From contig NC_092576.1 in NCBI RefSeq assembly GCF_037975245.1, positions 24,000,611-24,064,610 of the forward strand: 64,000 nucleotides of DNA, written 5' to 3'. Origin of the DNA: Apostichopus japonicus. Lineage: Eukaryota; Echinodermata; Holothuroidea; Aspidochirotida; Stichopodidae. The stretch's first letter is position 1. Every line of letters begins with the position of its first letter. Positions 22,481 through 36,900 of the stretch are shown here, piece after piece. Under the pieces are notes generated by a model. That model searched no databases and had not been told where the DNA came from. It saw only the letters and a list, made by a program, of their open reading frames with translations. The position numbers and the translations under genes are program-made.

Positions 22481-23635
22481 ATTTCTAACTTTTGGACCTA
22501 CTGCACTGGAATTATAGCGAATCAGATTCTGATGTCGATAACGAAATGTTTCGGCTAGGTTTCCCCGATTCTTTGTTTTCCAAGCAAGATCTTTAAAATA
22601 GCTATGGTTTTTAACTCCAAATCATATGCAATTAACCATAGGACCAAACGGTTCCATTTGTTTACTGTAGTGTGTTAAATAGTTCATTGTTGTTGCTAAA
22701 CTACCTTCTGAAAAAATCAACACATATTAGTTTAGGAAATCGTCAACAACACCATGCTAATATACTACCATCTGACCACTATGCTTTGGAGAAAACAAAA
22801 TACTTAACATGCCATTTAACTGAACAACCAACTCCCAAACATTGTCGCCAGTAACCACATTTCTACCAAACATCAGTGAGGCTAACCTACAGAATCACCC
22901 CATCTATGATGCATTTTGGTTAAAGACAACTTTTCCTGGTGAACACAGTACATAAGATGGTTTGGATGATTTATCAGCTCATACATACGTGACATTTTGA
23001 AGTGCTTCGTTAATTTCTGAGATATATAAATACTTTCTTTCTACTAGGGAAGCAATACATTTAGTCCAAACAAGAGGGCAGACTCATTCTCGCAAATCAT
23101 CTATTGGATCATATGGGAGTCCATTGGTAACATGAAAGCATGACAACTTGTTTAATGAGGAATGGTGTTTGACACAGATTTGGTTGTTGTTACACAATAC
23201 GCAACTGATGTTCATAGCCATGAATAGATTTTTCTCTGAAGTGACTTGCTAAATGTGTCGCTTCATACTATTGTAGGTGCACATCCTCCGACAAATCCTG
23301 TTGCTGTACTGTTTTCCGTGTACTTTCAGGCTTTAGCCCTTTGTCTCTAAAACTTGAAAATTAGTGACCAACTGTTTTACAACATGTGTTCAGCCAAATT
23401 TCTTCAAAAGACTTATGCTACATACCCATTCCAATTGTATTGAACTCAGCCTGCTTCTATGCTTTGCTGGTTACCAATTTTATAGTACATCCCATTAAGC
23501 GTTTGTTTTTCCCTTGTAGTTTCCTGTAATGATTGCATAAATCAAATCATCAATGAATAATTGAATTGTTAATGTTTGCGGTGTTTCAAAAATCTTGTTT
23601 ACATTAATGAAATGATCCATCATAAAAATGTTGAC
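22481..23635. other. No intact gene; probably transposon debris
   Basis: The minus strand has many stops. It lies between the Penelope-like element and the zinc-finger-like remnant at 23,640-24,220 and may be the decayed downstream part of that remnant. Confidence 0.4.
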
Positions 23636-23639
23636 AATG

Positions 23640-24220
23640 CATGTGTGTTTAACACTTCATTCAAACATCTGTATGCCTGAGAAGGGTCTTCAGACTCTCC
23701 AGAATAGAAACATACATGTATGTAACTACTTTATTAGTGCTATAAGCGTTGATATGACCGATGATGTATTCTACTGGGGCTACATAGGCGGTGTTGTTCA
23801 ACACAAATTCTTTCTGGTGAGCCTCGCTGTTGAAGTATTTGTTAAAGTATTTGTGCACTTACTGTTGTCCTTGGCAAGCTGTGTTTTTTTCTATAAGTGT
23901 CAAGGTGAACAAGCCGACAGCATCCTGCATTATGTTCCTGTATATTTTAGTTGTTTTTCATCATCTCTGTTAGAACCTATTTTTATTCCCGGATCATTCA
24001 GTATTTGTCAATTTTCTACATTTGCAAGAGATGGTTTACAATAGTAGTCTTGCAACCAGGTTTCTTCGATGATATTAGAAGCAGCATCGATCTGAAACCC
24101 ATATAGGAATTCACCTTTATGTACACATTCTCACAAACATGAATCCCACAGCTACCATTAAAATTTGACTCGTGTCCATGAACTAAACGTAAGTGCTGAA
24201 TTAATCTTCTAAATGCCACT
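23640..24220 (-). pseudogene. Remnant of a transposon-associated zinc-finger-like protein
   Basis: Two minus-strand pieces are suggestive. FRRLIQHLRLVHGHE..FNGSCG (24,120-24,215) resembles the N-terminal C2H2-like segment of a protein family carried by animal DNA transposons. VEYIIGH...VVTYMYVSILESLK (23,665-23,760) resembles that family's downstream '..LG...YQYVPILETLKALL' segment. They lie in different frames with stops between. The plus-strand 138-codon frame over the same bases is treated as a shadow. The family assignment is from memory and weak. Confidence 0.35.
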
Positions 24221-24851
24221 GCCCGTTACATATGACATTGCAAACACCTGTTTTGCATCCATAGTTTAGTCATGAGCCTAATTTTTCTTAAAATCAGAAT
24301 TTGGTTATATTCAGTTGAGGCATAGACTACCTATACTTTAGCCTAGGCGTAGGTAGGCCATTAGCCTATTCAGAGTGCAAACGTTGATAGCCTGAATTAC
24401 TGGCTATAGCCTAAGCTACAACTAAAATATTAACGAAGTGTGTACTGCTAAGGTCCGCGTGACGTTATAAGTATCTTATATACGATAAATCAAGACTAGT
24501 TATAATAAAACTGTAAGCACGTAAAACCAAACGAGTTCTACACATTGATACACTTTGAAATGATATATTGTCTTAATGTGAGGTCAGTGGGGAGGGAGTG
24601 AAGTGACATGGCAACCATGGAAAACTCTTAAGTCTATTATATTCTGAATATAACGTATACCGTGATTCCATTGACCTACATATATTTAGTAGAGACAGAG
24701 ATCACATTTAGTAAATTCTTTAACATGACAGTAACACTAATGAACATGGACAGTCGAAACTTAATTGATTATTTAGTTGCTTGAGCTATTGCAATAAATA
24801 ACGTAACAAACAAGATCGTCAAATGCAACATTTTCCTCTTTCAAGGTCAAG
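24221..24851 (+). other. Upstream region of the DUF1647-like gene
   Basis: Non-coding. It includes a run rich in TAGCC/TAGGC motifs (24,335-24,420). I could not identify a TATA box or initiator with confidence. Confidence 0.4.
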
Positions 24852-24945
24852 ATGAACAAATCTATAGCAATAACATTGGTAGCATTGGTCTCCGTCTCTG
24901 GGTTCGTCTTATGGCAACATTCAACGGTAATTATCCAATCAATAG
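24852..24945 (+). CDS. DUF1647-like gene, exon 1 (signal anchor)
   Basis: ATG at 24,852 in context GTCAAGATG, with no upstream in-frame ATG nearby. It encodes 31 residues plus one base, with a hydrophobic core at residues 5-20. The donor is ATAG|GTGAGT. An alternative donor ACG|GTAATT at 24,927 would shorten the exon by 19 nt and break the phase with the following exons. Confidence 0.65.
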
Positions 24946-27900
24946 GTGAGTTCAGTCCTTCTTATGATGAAACATGTACATTCTTTTAAATATATCATGT
25001 TTAACCATTACATATGTCATTTGTAACTGTTAATAGTCTTACTTCAGCTTAGAATGTTAAGGACGTGTAAGTGATGAATATCGAGTTGAATAAACTGCAT
25101 ACGATCTCAGAAAATATCGCGATGTTGGTACGTAGTTGAACCATAACATATTCAATATAGCAGTGAACGTAAAAACTTTAAGGTAAACAATAAATGTGTT
25201 ATCAAACAGTAGACGGTTGAATACCTGTCTCTCGGCACATTACTGACTAACATTACTGAAGATGTCGTAGATTCCCCAGGAATACAATTTAAAAATCTGG
25301 GTAGGGAAGGGGGTTTGTTTTGGTGGAAACGCCAAAAATAGAAACCAAGAACAAATAATCTATATTAGGTAATCGTCTAAGCATATTCGTAACTGAGCCT
25401 AGGACTGTTTCTTTCACGGAATTTATTGTTTAATGTTTTTAATACTGCCTCAGATTGATCGAATTTGTGAATAAATTTAGTTATCGAAATATATAGGAAC
25501 CCTGTTGTAGGAATAAAGTATATGCGTTGGAAGAATTTAGCTACCCTAGGCATTTGCAATAATCCATACCTTGCAACCTAACCAGTCTTGCTATATATTA
25601 TTTTTCTGCTCATGTGAGGATATGAAAATATTCACTTAAATTTGGTCTTATTTAAAGAAAAGTATTCATGGCTTCAACCGATAATTTGATCTCATTTGTT
25701 TCTCGAATATCTCCTCCTTGCACCTTTCTCCTAAAAGTCTCAATTTAATAAATGTTATATCCAGTTAGCTCTATACTGCCAAGTCGTACGTATTTGCTAA
25801 TTGATTGTTGACAACGAACATGGTGTAATGATATGCATTTGCATTGAATAACAGTGTATTGCCGTTTTAATAATAAACCGATTCTTAACGTATACATTGA
25901 CATATCGTAAATTCATATTATCATCACTTCCACGCGGACATAACAAATCGTTTGAACATTGAACATTATTATTGCTTTTTCAGTTACCTTAGCAACTATC
26001 GATATGACAAAAGTAGTTATTAATGTTCCAGAGGCAGCAAACCTAAACAGCTATTTTAGCTTTAAACGCAAAGACAAATATATAATAAATTTGACCAACG
26101 TACGTATTATCAAAATACATAATTACAACGGTAAAAGCCAAAACAGTATGAGGATAGCTATTACTTTGTTCATGAATGAAGAATGTGAATTTTTAATATA
26201 ATAGAACTACCTGGATTTTTTTTATTTCCTTTTTATGTTTAATTGTTGTTCGAGGCGGAAACAATTCTAGGTTCGTGCCATCTCCAATAAGATACTCAGA
26301 TATCGATGTAGATGTGTCAGTACCTTCGATAGATGAACTGTACGACAGATTGGTCCTCATCACAGCCTTCTCTGACAATCACTACAACGAGGCGATGGGT
26401 TACATCGGGACAGCTCAGAAATATATGCCTGGAAAGAGAATCGTCGTTTATGACCTAGGATTGTCAACAAAGAAGCAACACGAGGTATTAATACATTGTA
26501 ATGCTTCGTTGAAAAATTTGAAATAATATGATATAACAACACACAACATGGGTTATTTAATTGTGAATTATTCCTAAATCATGGCAAACTTGCAGAGTTA
26601 TGATAATTGGCGTGTACAGCAATGGACATTGCTACATGGAATCCATGATTATTCCTACTTGTGGTGGCTTACTATAATGCAGCAAACCAAGACATCTGAA
26701 TAATGCATCATAACACCACACATTTTGATGTAATACGCAATAAGACATACATACACAAAGGCAATTAGGATACAATTCTGCTACGAAAACACTTTTTGTA
26801 CGACACTTTAGCTTTTACCAGTACCGTTTCATGTACACATTTTTAACCTTTGCACTCACTTAAAACTAAACTATAAAACAGAAGTCAATCAATCATGTCA
26901 GTCTTTCTTGTTTAGTACATAACATTGACTAACTGCTTCTTTTAATTTAAGAGAGCTGACCGATTTTAGTAAAGTCTGATCTGGCTGTTGTCACCAGTGA
27001 CAGCTAATTATTATGGTAAAATTTCTTTAATTATGTAGAGGTCTTAGAATTGAGTTCTGTAACACGATTACGTTGGATGTTCGTTGAAGATTGAAATGAC
27101 AGAAGAAAAGTTAACTAATGAGATAATCAACAGACACATCCCCAAAGTTATGGTTACACTTTAATGCATCTTTAACCCGTCCCCCCCCCCCATCACCACC
27201 CCAAGAAAAAATATACCGCTGCAATAACTGCACTTTGATGTATATATGTTCTTACTTCGCTTTTGCTTAATACAGGTGAAAAGGCTCTGCAATGTCGAAC
27301 TACGGATGTTTAACTTCAATGATTATCCAAAACATGTCAGCGATTTGCTTACTTACGCATGGAAGGCAATAATAATCAACGTGAGTTGTCATTAGAATAT
27401 CCTTTTCATCGTTTTGGCTGTTTTCAACCCGTTCACTAAGTTGTAACTGTCAAATATTATAAAATATACTTAACAGTCGACATGTTTCTCTTTTTAGGGA
27501 TGTAACAAATTCAGCGTAACAAAGTAAAATCTTTTGGACAAAACATATGCATTTCAATTTTCATTTCGTAATAACAATGTTCGTAACATCATAAAGAGTA
27601 AACATTCCGTAGCAACGGATATAATCATTTACAGATCTATTCGTTACTACTGTATTTGTACCAGAATGTGTACTTTTAGGTATATTTCTTTACAAGGTAG
27701 TTACAAGCAATACTCATTGACCCACTTTGAAAATACGTTATTGGCAGTCTACAAATATCTTTCGATACAATGTAAGTAAAATGCTTGTTGGTTATGGCTT
27801 ACGCAGTTTCGTGTGACAAATTGAAACACTTCTCTCGGCACTGTAAGCCCAAACTAGACTGCCTTGTACCAGAAAAAGATCCTGACCAACGCTAAGGGCT

Positions 27901-30900
27901 TCCGGCTGTGACACTAGATCTAAGTTTCAACTCAAGTGAGAACATATTCAGCTTCCAACGGGACCCGTGCCCCTCAACTTGCCCTCTTCCCTAAATAACT
28001 TGGCTTTGGACTGATTGTAGGTCGAAACCAGTAACGAAGGTCGCCATTCACTTCTAGGCTTTTGACTTTATCGAGCAATGCTTTTTTTTTTGGTGATAGT
28101 CTTTACATTAGTCTAGAGATATAATGCTAAGCAGCTCAACAAGTATATTGTCCGATCATAGTCATTCATAAAAAGATGAATTTCAAGGGTCCACATGAAA
28201 TACGAAGCATTAGCATAAGTGAATACAATATAATGAAAACAGGTTTCGACGTTGACGTTACTCTTTTTGGCAAACATGAAATATTTTGCTACTACCAATT
28301 GGTTGCCAAAATTGAGGTAAACAATTGTATTTATAAATAACAATATATGTGTTATTATGCAATGTCAAGAAAGCTATCCAATTACATCCAGATCTAAGTT
28401 TTGACTTAATACTCAATTTTAATTAAATGTTTTTATTAGAGGTCTGTTAGTAGATAGATGGCCGAAGGGTTGGGGCTAGTAACTCAGTGGACACGGATAA
28501 TATATAGAACAATGTTGAGTTTACTTAATTCATGATATATCTAGATGGAATAAACAATTAGTAGAATGGTAGTAACGTCATTCATAGTTGACTTCTTTAC
28601 AAGCTTTGTAATGTTTCGGATATATTAGGCAATATTTTTTATACTACTTGCAGAGTTCTTTCACGCAAAATGTAATGTGTTGTGTTCTAACCGAGTATTT
28701 TTGCTTTTTTAAATGAGGTAAAGTTACAAGTCACTTATTATAAAGTCAGGTGATAAGTGAATTTCATTTGCATCAAGTCAAGTCACAACTTATTTGATTA
28801 TAAATTTTAAATAAATTGAAATATAATAACAACCTATGAAGTCAGACTATATGTCAAATGACACACGAACAGCTTAGGTTTAAGTATGCTTATTGATGAA
28901 GTGACTCTCGTCAAGTGGATGGCATGCATCAATTTCCTGAAATGCCATGATTTCAAAGAGGTACTTTATTCTACCTCTCCTAATTCAACTATGACATAAA
29001 CTGAAAGCAATATTGATTATAGCTGAACTGATTACAGTTATTACCATTATACTGCCTTTTGGAATCACCATACTGAAACTTTCATATCAATTGCTATTGC
29101 CAACAATATGCCCATAATGCAAAAGCTTAGATTAATTAACTGGATATCTCACTTTACATATTATCTTAAAGATTAAACTGTATATTTCATGTCCCCAAAA
29201 GAAAGATCGACTTTAATGGATTTTTAAATGCTAATAGTTACTAGTCCTAATGTAGCATATTTATACACCTATCAATAACCCATCAAAACATACCCTACTC
29301 AAGAAGTAAAGAGAATTGTACCACTAACGGTTACCAGATATGATATGTTGATCTCAATGACAGTTGACTAAACATCAATACTACGTTTGTAGTTAATACC
29401 AAATTTAATTATGTTGGAATGTGTTCAAGTCAATTCGCAACACATTTTATCCGCACGAGAAGCCAAGTCACAGTCCATTCTTGTCATGACAAGTCAAGTC
29501 AAGAGTCAGTTATCGTCAAACCAAAAGTGAAAAGAAAATGGCTGACTAGAGTCGAAATCATGACTTGGTCTCGAGTCAGACACAATGGTGACGTCATTAT
29601 TTGGACGCGTCCTCGTTGTTCAGCTTTCATGCACAGCCAACACGGAAACGAAGGACAACGAGAACTATGTGATACAGGTACGCATCATAACTGTATATAA
29701 TATGTAACGTTTTAGAAGCACGGGTGCGCAGGTAGTATGTACTCTTCCAACATTTGTGAAATACCTTCAAAAGTCTCACTTCTGGATACATGAGATGTGG
29801 TTGTTTCCACGGCACAAAAGGAAGGTCTGGAAACCTCGAAACAAGAAGTTTTAGCTCAGTGGTTAACCCTGGTGACTTTCAATCATAAGGTTCCGAGTTC
29901 GAGTCACTCCAAGATTAATGTATGTCGTCCAGTTACATAGTTGTTTACAATTGACAATTCAGAACTATCGACGTCATAAATGAATCTCAGAGACTGACTC
30001 AATTCAATTCAATTCAATTCAATTCAATTCAAAAGACTTTATTTCAATCTCTTGTATTAAAGTATGCAATTTTGACAATAGACGTGGGTAAATGTACAAG
30101 AAAACAAGAGATTGCGGAGTGCCAACAAGCAGCTCTGTAGAGGTTGTTTACGTTGACACCCCTTGACAAATAAAACATAGAATGAAAGCTTAAGTATACA
30201 GAGAAAACAGAACAATGATGGCAATGAAAGGAAATACAAAATCAATGATAGGAAGATACTCTTTAAGACGTTTTTTGAAGGTTTAAAGTTAAAGTTTTAC
30301 AACTAGTAATAGTAGTAGGGAGGGAATTCCAAAGTTTTACGCCGGAATAACGAATACCAAGTTGTGAAGACCTAAGTCTAAAGTAAGGAATAGTAAATTG
30401 ATTTGGCGCACGGTTAGGATAGGGATCGTTACGTAACTGAAAATATTTGCGAAAAGTCGACGGAGCATTATCATGTAACCAATTGAAAATAAAAATACCA
30501 ACATAGTAACGATTTATGTCATAGATACTAAGAGCGTTAAGGGTAGTAAGCAGGAGTGCTGTAAGCTGGAGGTAATCCTCATTGCAAATATAACGAATGG
30601 CTCTCTTTTTTAAAGTAAATAAAGGGGTTGATTTCTAGAGGCATGGGTACTGCTCCAAATAACATTACAATAGGTAAGATAGGGAAGTATGAGTGTATAA
30701 TACAAAGTGACCAATGTGCTTCTGGGAGGATTTGGCGAAGTCTATTAAGAACTTCAGCGCCTTTAGACACTTTCATACAAATATTCTGAATAAGATTATT
30801 CCAAGAAAGATGATTATCGATATAAATGCCAAGAAATTTAGTAGTCTTAGACAGCATAACTTCAACACCGCAAAGTCTGATACTATTTATGTTAGGATTT

Positions 30901-33900
30901 AAGTGCTTTGAAGGTGTACTAAACACAATAGAGGTAGTTTTCTTAACATTGAGTGACAATTTATTAGCACAAAACCAATTATTAATATATGTAAACTCAT
31001 TCTGTTTAGTATCCAATAGAAAATTAATGTCATTACTGGAAAAGAACAGGTTGGTATCACCAGCATAAGAGATTATATGAAATGTGTTGCTGGCTCTATA
31101 GAGGTCATTAACATAAATTATAAACAACAATGGACCAAGTATGGACCCTTGAGGAACACCACACTTAATTGGCTTAGAAACAGAATTTATATGATTAATA
31201 ACAACAAACTGGTGACGATCAGCAAGATAGCTTTTGAACCACTGAAGTACAGTTCCCCGGATTCCATAATGATTAAGTTTGTCAAGTAAAATGTCATGGT
31301 CAAGAGTATCAAACGCCTTCGACAGATCCAGAAATATACCAGAAGCATACTGATTATTTTATTAGTTTTTATTATAAGTAAAATGTAAATTAGCATGTGT
31401 AGTTGAACGGTTAGGAAAGAAACCAAATTGATAGTTATACAGTAAATTATGCTTAGCAATAAAGTTATATAACCGTGAGAACATTATTTTTGCGATTACC
31501 TTGGAGAAAAATGGGAGAACTGAAACGGGTCTATAATTATTCACGGATTCCTTTTCACCGGGCTTAAAGACAGGAACAACTCGAGTTATTTTTAAAGATG
31601 TGGGAACAAAACCAAGCTCAAACGAGAGATCACAAAGATATGTGAGTGGAATACATAATGAATGGGCAACATGTTTTACAATAATAGCAGGAACACCATC
31701 AAAACCAGCAGCGGGTGGCTTGAGTGATAGAAGTACCATTATCAAATGCAACGTTTACATCATTGCCATTAACGACATCTTGCCAAGATTCGTTTTCAAT
31801 AGCAGACCGAAATAACCCATATAGTTGCTGAATTAACGTGCCTCCTTAGAGTAATTGACGGAATACTAGTTTTAACATTGTCAATGTCAACAATAGTAAA
31901 AACAGGGAATGATCGAAAATGTCGCCACGAATTATGCCCGAGGTAGATGATAACGATGGACTATTCGTAAAAATTAGATCAAGAAGTGTAGCAGAGTGTG
32001 ACGTTATCTTAGTAGGCAAATTGTGGAGTGGACGAAAAGAGTGAGAGTGTACAAGATGTAATTAAGAAATTACAATTAAAATCGCCTATTAAGAAACAAC
32101 TCATGTCCTCTCGATTCAACGAAATAAATAAAGTAGAGAACATGTCAAGCACAGTTTCGCTAACACCGGAGGGCAATAAATAATGATCACAATAATGATT
32201 GGCGAATGAGAAGCCTGTAGTTCTATGAAAGTCGACTCAAATACTCCTTCTACAAACAAACTCAAATCTGAACGTGATTTGTATTTAAGAGAAAAATTGA
32301 TATATAGTGCGACCCCTCCACCACGCCCTTGCCTAGAGGCATGTTCCATATTATACTCAGGGATGTTGTAGATAGTATGTAAAGTATTAGGATTACTAAT
32401 CCAGGTCTCGGTAATACCGATAACATAAAAATTATGCCTAACGAATCTTATTGATAATAATAAATTATTAAAGTTACTATTCAGAGACCTAGCATTCACA
32501 TGATACAAGGTAACTTTCTGATCCCATAAATCGTTGGTAAAATCGTGAAAGAAATTATAATCATAATACTTGCAATTAGTAGCTTGAAAACTTTGAACAG
32601 AATTGATATCAGGATCAATAGAACTGAGAGGGGAATTAATGTCGTCGCATGCTTGAAAGTGATTACGAGCTTTTTTTTCAAATGATACAGGCTATGTCCC
32701 CATGTAAGCTAATAATAGGATTACTAATACAGTCATTATGCCATTTACTAACCCCAGAGCAATTGCAGCAATGACCTATGGAATAACAATCACTAGACGT
32801 TAAGCTATGCGCGCAAATACAACAGAGATGACTAATAAAGTACAAGGCTTCATGCAGTATCAAATGCAAACTATCAAGAAGTAAGAAAAGAACAAAAAAA
32901 AAGGAAGAAGAACAGAACAAAAACGAAGAGTGAAAAAAAAGTATTATAACGTATAATACCTTGAATGTGGATAAGACGGATGGTTGGACAAACGAGAACA
33001 CACGACAAAAGGGAAATCCTTTAAAGTAATCCGTAAAATACCAGTAATACGTGCAACTTCTTGCTCTTGCTAGATTTAAGTAACTAACGGTAATGGCAGG
33101 TACTGTCCCAAAAAATCAAGATAGCGGCTTCAAATTCAATATGGCGGCTTCGAATTCACCATAGTGTCCGTGCATTACCGAAGTCTTGCCAGGTCCTATG
33201 TAGTAATATGATGTTTATGATCGTTCCCATCAATTACGAACATCTTCCCATCTAGGGTCCAAGACCGGTGAACTCTCTCATGTTTGCGAGCACGGGCGAA
33301 TAGCTCCTGGTTCCTGCGGGTCAATTCCTCATTGATGTATATTCTGGTGCCTTTTAGTGAGGTCCTGGCACAATATATCCTGTCTCTTGTGTTGTATGAG
33401 TTCAGTTTGACGATGATAGCTGACTTCGGTCAGCTTGCGGCTTTGATTAACCAATGATGGCTTATACGCGAGTTCTTGCCTGCAGGAGGATCTAAAATAC
33501 ATACATACATACATACACGCATACATACACACACACATACATACATAAAACAAACATTTAGTATAAGAAGCTGTGAATACAACCAGAGACAGTGGTGGTC
33601 ATTTAGTCTGAGGATGGCAATTCTTATGTGAATGTAGACTCACTTGTCACAATTCAGAGGTAGCAGATCTAATGCTGGCTTGGCTAGAAAAAGACTTGTT
33701 TGCAACCTCTTGGATTTTACTTGCTTTTAAAAAAAAAAAAATACTGGAACGTGTGGTAAATACTTCAGATTCTCTGTCAAAAGGTTTGGAATTACATTTG
33801 TGATATTCCAACTTCCCATCGAGACTTATGCCCTTTCAGATTATGACGTCTTCCCCCGCTCACTGTAGAAGTCAAATGTTTGACTGCAACTTTGGTAACA

Positions 33901-36900
33901 GCATTACGTCATATAAACAAAACTTTTTGTCTATATCATGTTTTCTTTAAGTTAATCATGCATGGATTGTTTCTGTGATGAATCAGTGACCTCAGGTATG
34001 CATGTCAATACCAGTATTGATTACTTTCTAAATAAATGAGGAAAACAGGAACGCATTGACAATAACGTGTGTGATCAGACAACCTGAGTATAGCGACTGA
34101 GTGATTCATGTTTGTAAATAGATATATACCCACAAGTATTATTGAAATAAAGCAGTCCATGTCGCATACAAATTCACTTCGTAGAAGACATGTTAATATA
34201 AGTTGAGAATTACAGTCTTGTATCAAGGCAATGCCACTCACACGATTTTATAACAGTTAACCCCTGGTCACTGGTAACTTGTCACAACCACACACCTCAC
34301 TGTGCACAATTCAAACAGTGATATCAACGTGTCCCCTCGCGGAATTCCCAGAAGGTGCAGCCACTGACCAGGACACACATCAATATTAACAAGGTACCTC
34401 ACTGGTCCCCATTTATATATTTGGAGATAACGTTCCTTACCAAAGGACACACTGATCTGGCCAGGACTCAAATCTGCAGTCATTAGATCGTCAGTCCATT
34501 GTCTCAGTGGTGATCGTATAACATTGGGTCTAGAAACGTACAGATCTTAATTGTAGCTTAAATGTGCCTGGTATTCTACGATTTGACATTTAAAAGTTCA
34601 CAATTGTATGGTGGAGGACTCCCACGAGGCTTCCTGTTTGTGGTGCATTTCAACAACCCCGAGACTACAATCCCTCCTGCTTTATAAACGTTCGGTTCCT
34701 CCTCTGACAGTCTAACACCTTTATATTGCTCTATACAGTCAGACGTTCTTAACCCAACTTCATTAGTAGTATCTCGTCTACAGAAATTTCATAAAATGCC
34801 CGTACGAGTTTGTTAAATGCCATTAATGATTTGTTTTGACTAATCGTAAAGGCAAGAGCACACAAGTTATGCTGTCATTAGTTTAATATAGCTAAGAGAA
34901 ATTAGTTTCCGTGTTGGATAATCAAACATAACATAAAACCTTCCCGGTTATCAACGCTATAGTTATACAGTCTTGGTTTAACAGCCTAGCCGATGTAAAT
35001 ATTTATTTCTATTCATAATATTAATCGGAAATAATCGGTATCAATTTCTAATCTGTACTATTTACACTTCACTTCTTCTTTGGCGCGAGAGGAAATACTT
35101 TATGACGAACCTTGGGTGTAACAGTAGCACCTTATACGAATTTGCAGTAACGCTGAGAAAGGAATTTTAACATGTGCTTGAGCATCACATTGCATACTTC
35201 ATAACTAAACAATAGTAATTCCACCAGCTGTTACAAATTTACTAAACATTGTAAACAATTAATGATTCCTTATTATGATTAAGTAAATTCACTAATACTA
35301 AGTGACGTTTCGTTATAAACGTACTAGTATTTCATTAAATCAAATAATTTGTATAAACAATGCAATAATCATTTTAAGAAATTACAATTCGTTATGATGA
35401 AATAACACTTTGTATCTACTTGCATGTACACATTTTTCATGTGTGGTACTTATTAATAAGACATCAATTGTAACAAATTAATTATTTTATCATTATGAAG
35501 TAATAATCTTTACCAAGTAATATTTCATTATAGTGAACCAGTATTTCATTACAGCAAAATAATATTTATTAACAGCTCGTTCCCGTTTCAGTTGGGATAA
35601 CTGGGTCTGACGTGGTGTGGGTTTTGTTGTCTATGAGTCCTATCAGGGACTGGATACAACTAGGAGCCTTAACTGCATGTAGGGTCTAATATCTAGGAGC
35701 CCTCACTGCTCTTTGGTATAAATTGGCTAGGAACCCAGGCTGCCTGCCTGATAATTAAGTTATCAAAATTAAGTGATTTTGCCAGAAATCAAGACTTTCT
35801 CAAATAAACAATATGCACGCATTTCACATACCTTATTAATGAAATACACCTAATTAACCTACTAATGATAGGCCAAAATTAATTAATCCTCCTTTTATAT
35901 ATTACCAAATCAATTAACAACTCTTTATTAATAACACTTCACTAAATAACTTGTTCCACCCATTAACATTGCATTACCTTACGTTTCTTTCAACACATTT
36001 CAATATGTTTGAATATACTTTGAACAAGTTTCGACACCCCTAATTTACTTAATGCCACAACCAACATTAATCATTATTACCAATACTAGCAAATTATCCA
36101 CTGCGAGTCGTTCTAGAAATTACACTTACAAATAGAAATCTTACCATTTCAAATGGAAACCAATATTCTCATAAAACAGACAGTAGGACTGGCATAGAGG
36201 ATGTACTGACAGCACTGGTGTAAATTAACCTATTTCCTTCTAGATCTTGTAACCTTTTCCCCTATTCAATGACGCTACTTGCTCAACGATATAGCGTTGG
36301 AAGCATAACTATAATAAGGTAGATAGAAAACCATACACAGCCACGAAGTCTGTATGAAAACTGATGACAACCAAACGTGGGTTTTCCTTTCAAATGAAAA
36401 CCAACAGTTAATCACTGAAATTGATATCCGGCCCCCCACATATGTTTCTATACAACTTATTCAACTAAATTCAGATACAAGCAAGTTATTTCACCATCAA
36501 TCATGTCCCTATTGAAGTTATGTAGTATGTACGTGGCCCTACTTTGTGTATTTAACATGCTGTAATACATTACCTTATAGATCTATAACTACGGAGAGTT
36601 TAACAAGCCATTAACTTTCAATAGTCAACCTACGGGAGATTTAAATTCCTATACAACTTGTGACAATGATGCTCTTTGATTGGCGTACGCGTCAAAAGTC
36701 TACCCTTCAAAATAAGAATTTCAAAGTGCATTTTTAGTACTCAGTTAAACCTAAATAGCAAAAAAACGTGCTCAAATTTTTGATGGGATTTATTGCTTTT
36801 TCGAATTTTTATCAGTACTTGGGATTAATTTTGGTCTCCCCTCTGACTAGTCGACAGAACTGCAAGAAAAAACGGATTATTAATAACTGGTTTCCTCACG

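Larger units (their letters stand above)
29991..33480 (-). mobile_element. LINE (CR1/Jockey-type), dead, in intron 4
   Basis: On the minus strand an ORF1 fragment, an AP-endonuclease and a reverse transcriptase occur in order, and the 3' end is a (TTGAA)n tail (30,000-30,030). Short 3' repeats of this type are usual for CR1-like elements. Frames are broken and the reverse transcriptase catalytic motif is mutated, so the copy is inactive. It lies antisense to the host gene. Confidence 0.8.

Noticed and set aside
23628-24044. 138-codon plus-strand frame rich in Phe/Val/Leu
   Set aside because: It overlaps the more suggestive minus-strand zinc-finger-like remnant and has no recognisable motif; considered a shadow.
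29846-29920. Functional tRNA gene
   Set aside because: Boxes A and B are good, but the acceptor arms do not pair and no proper 7-bp stem closes the molecule; better read as a SINE head.
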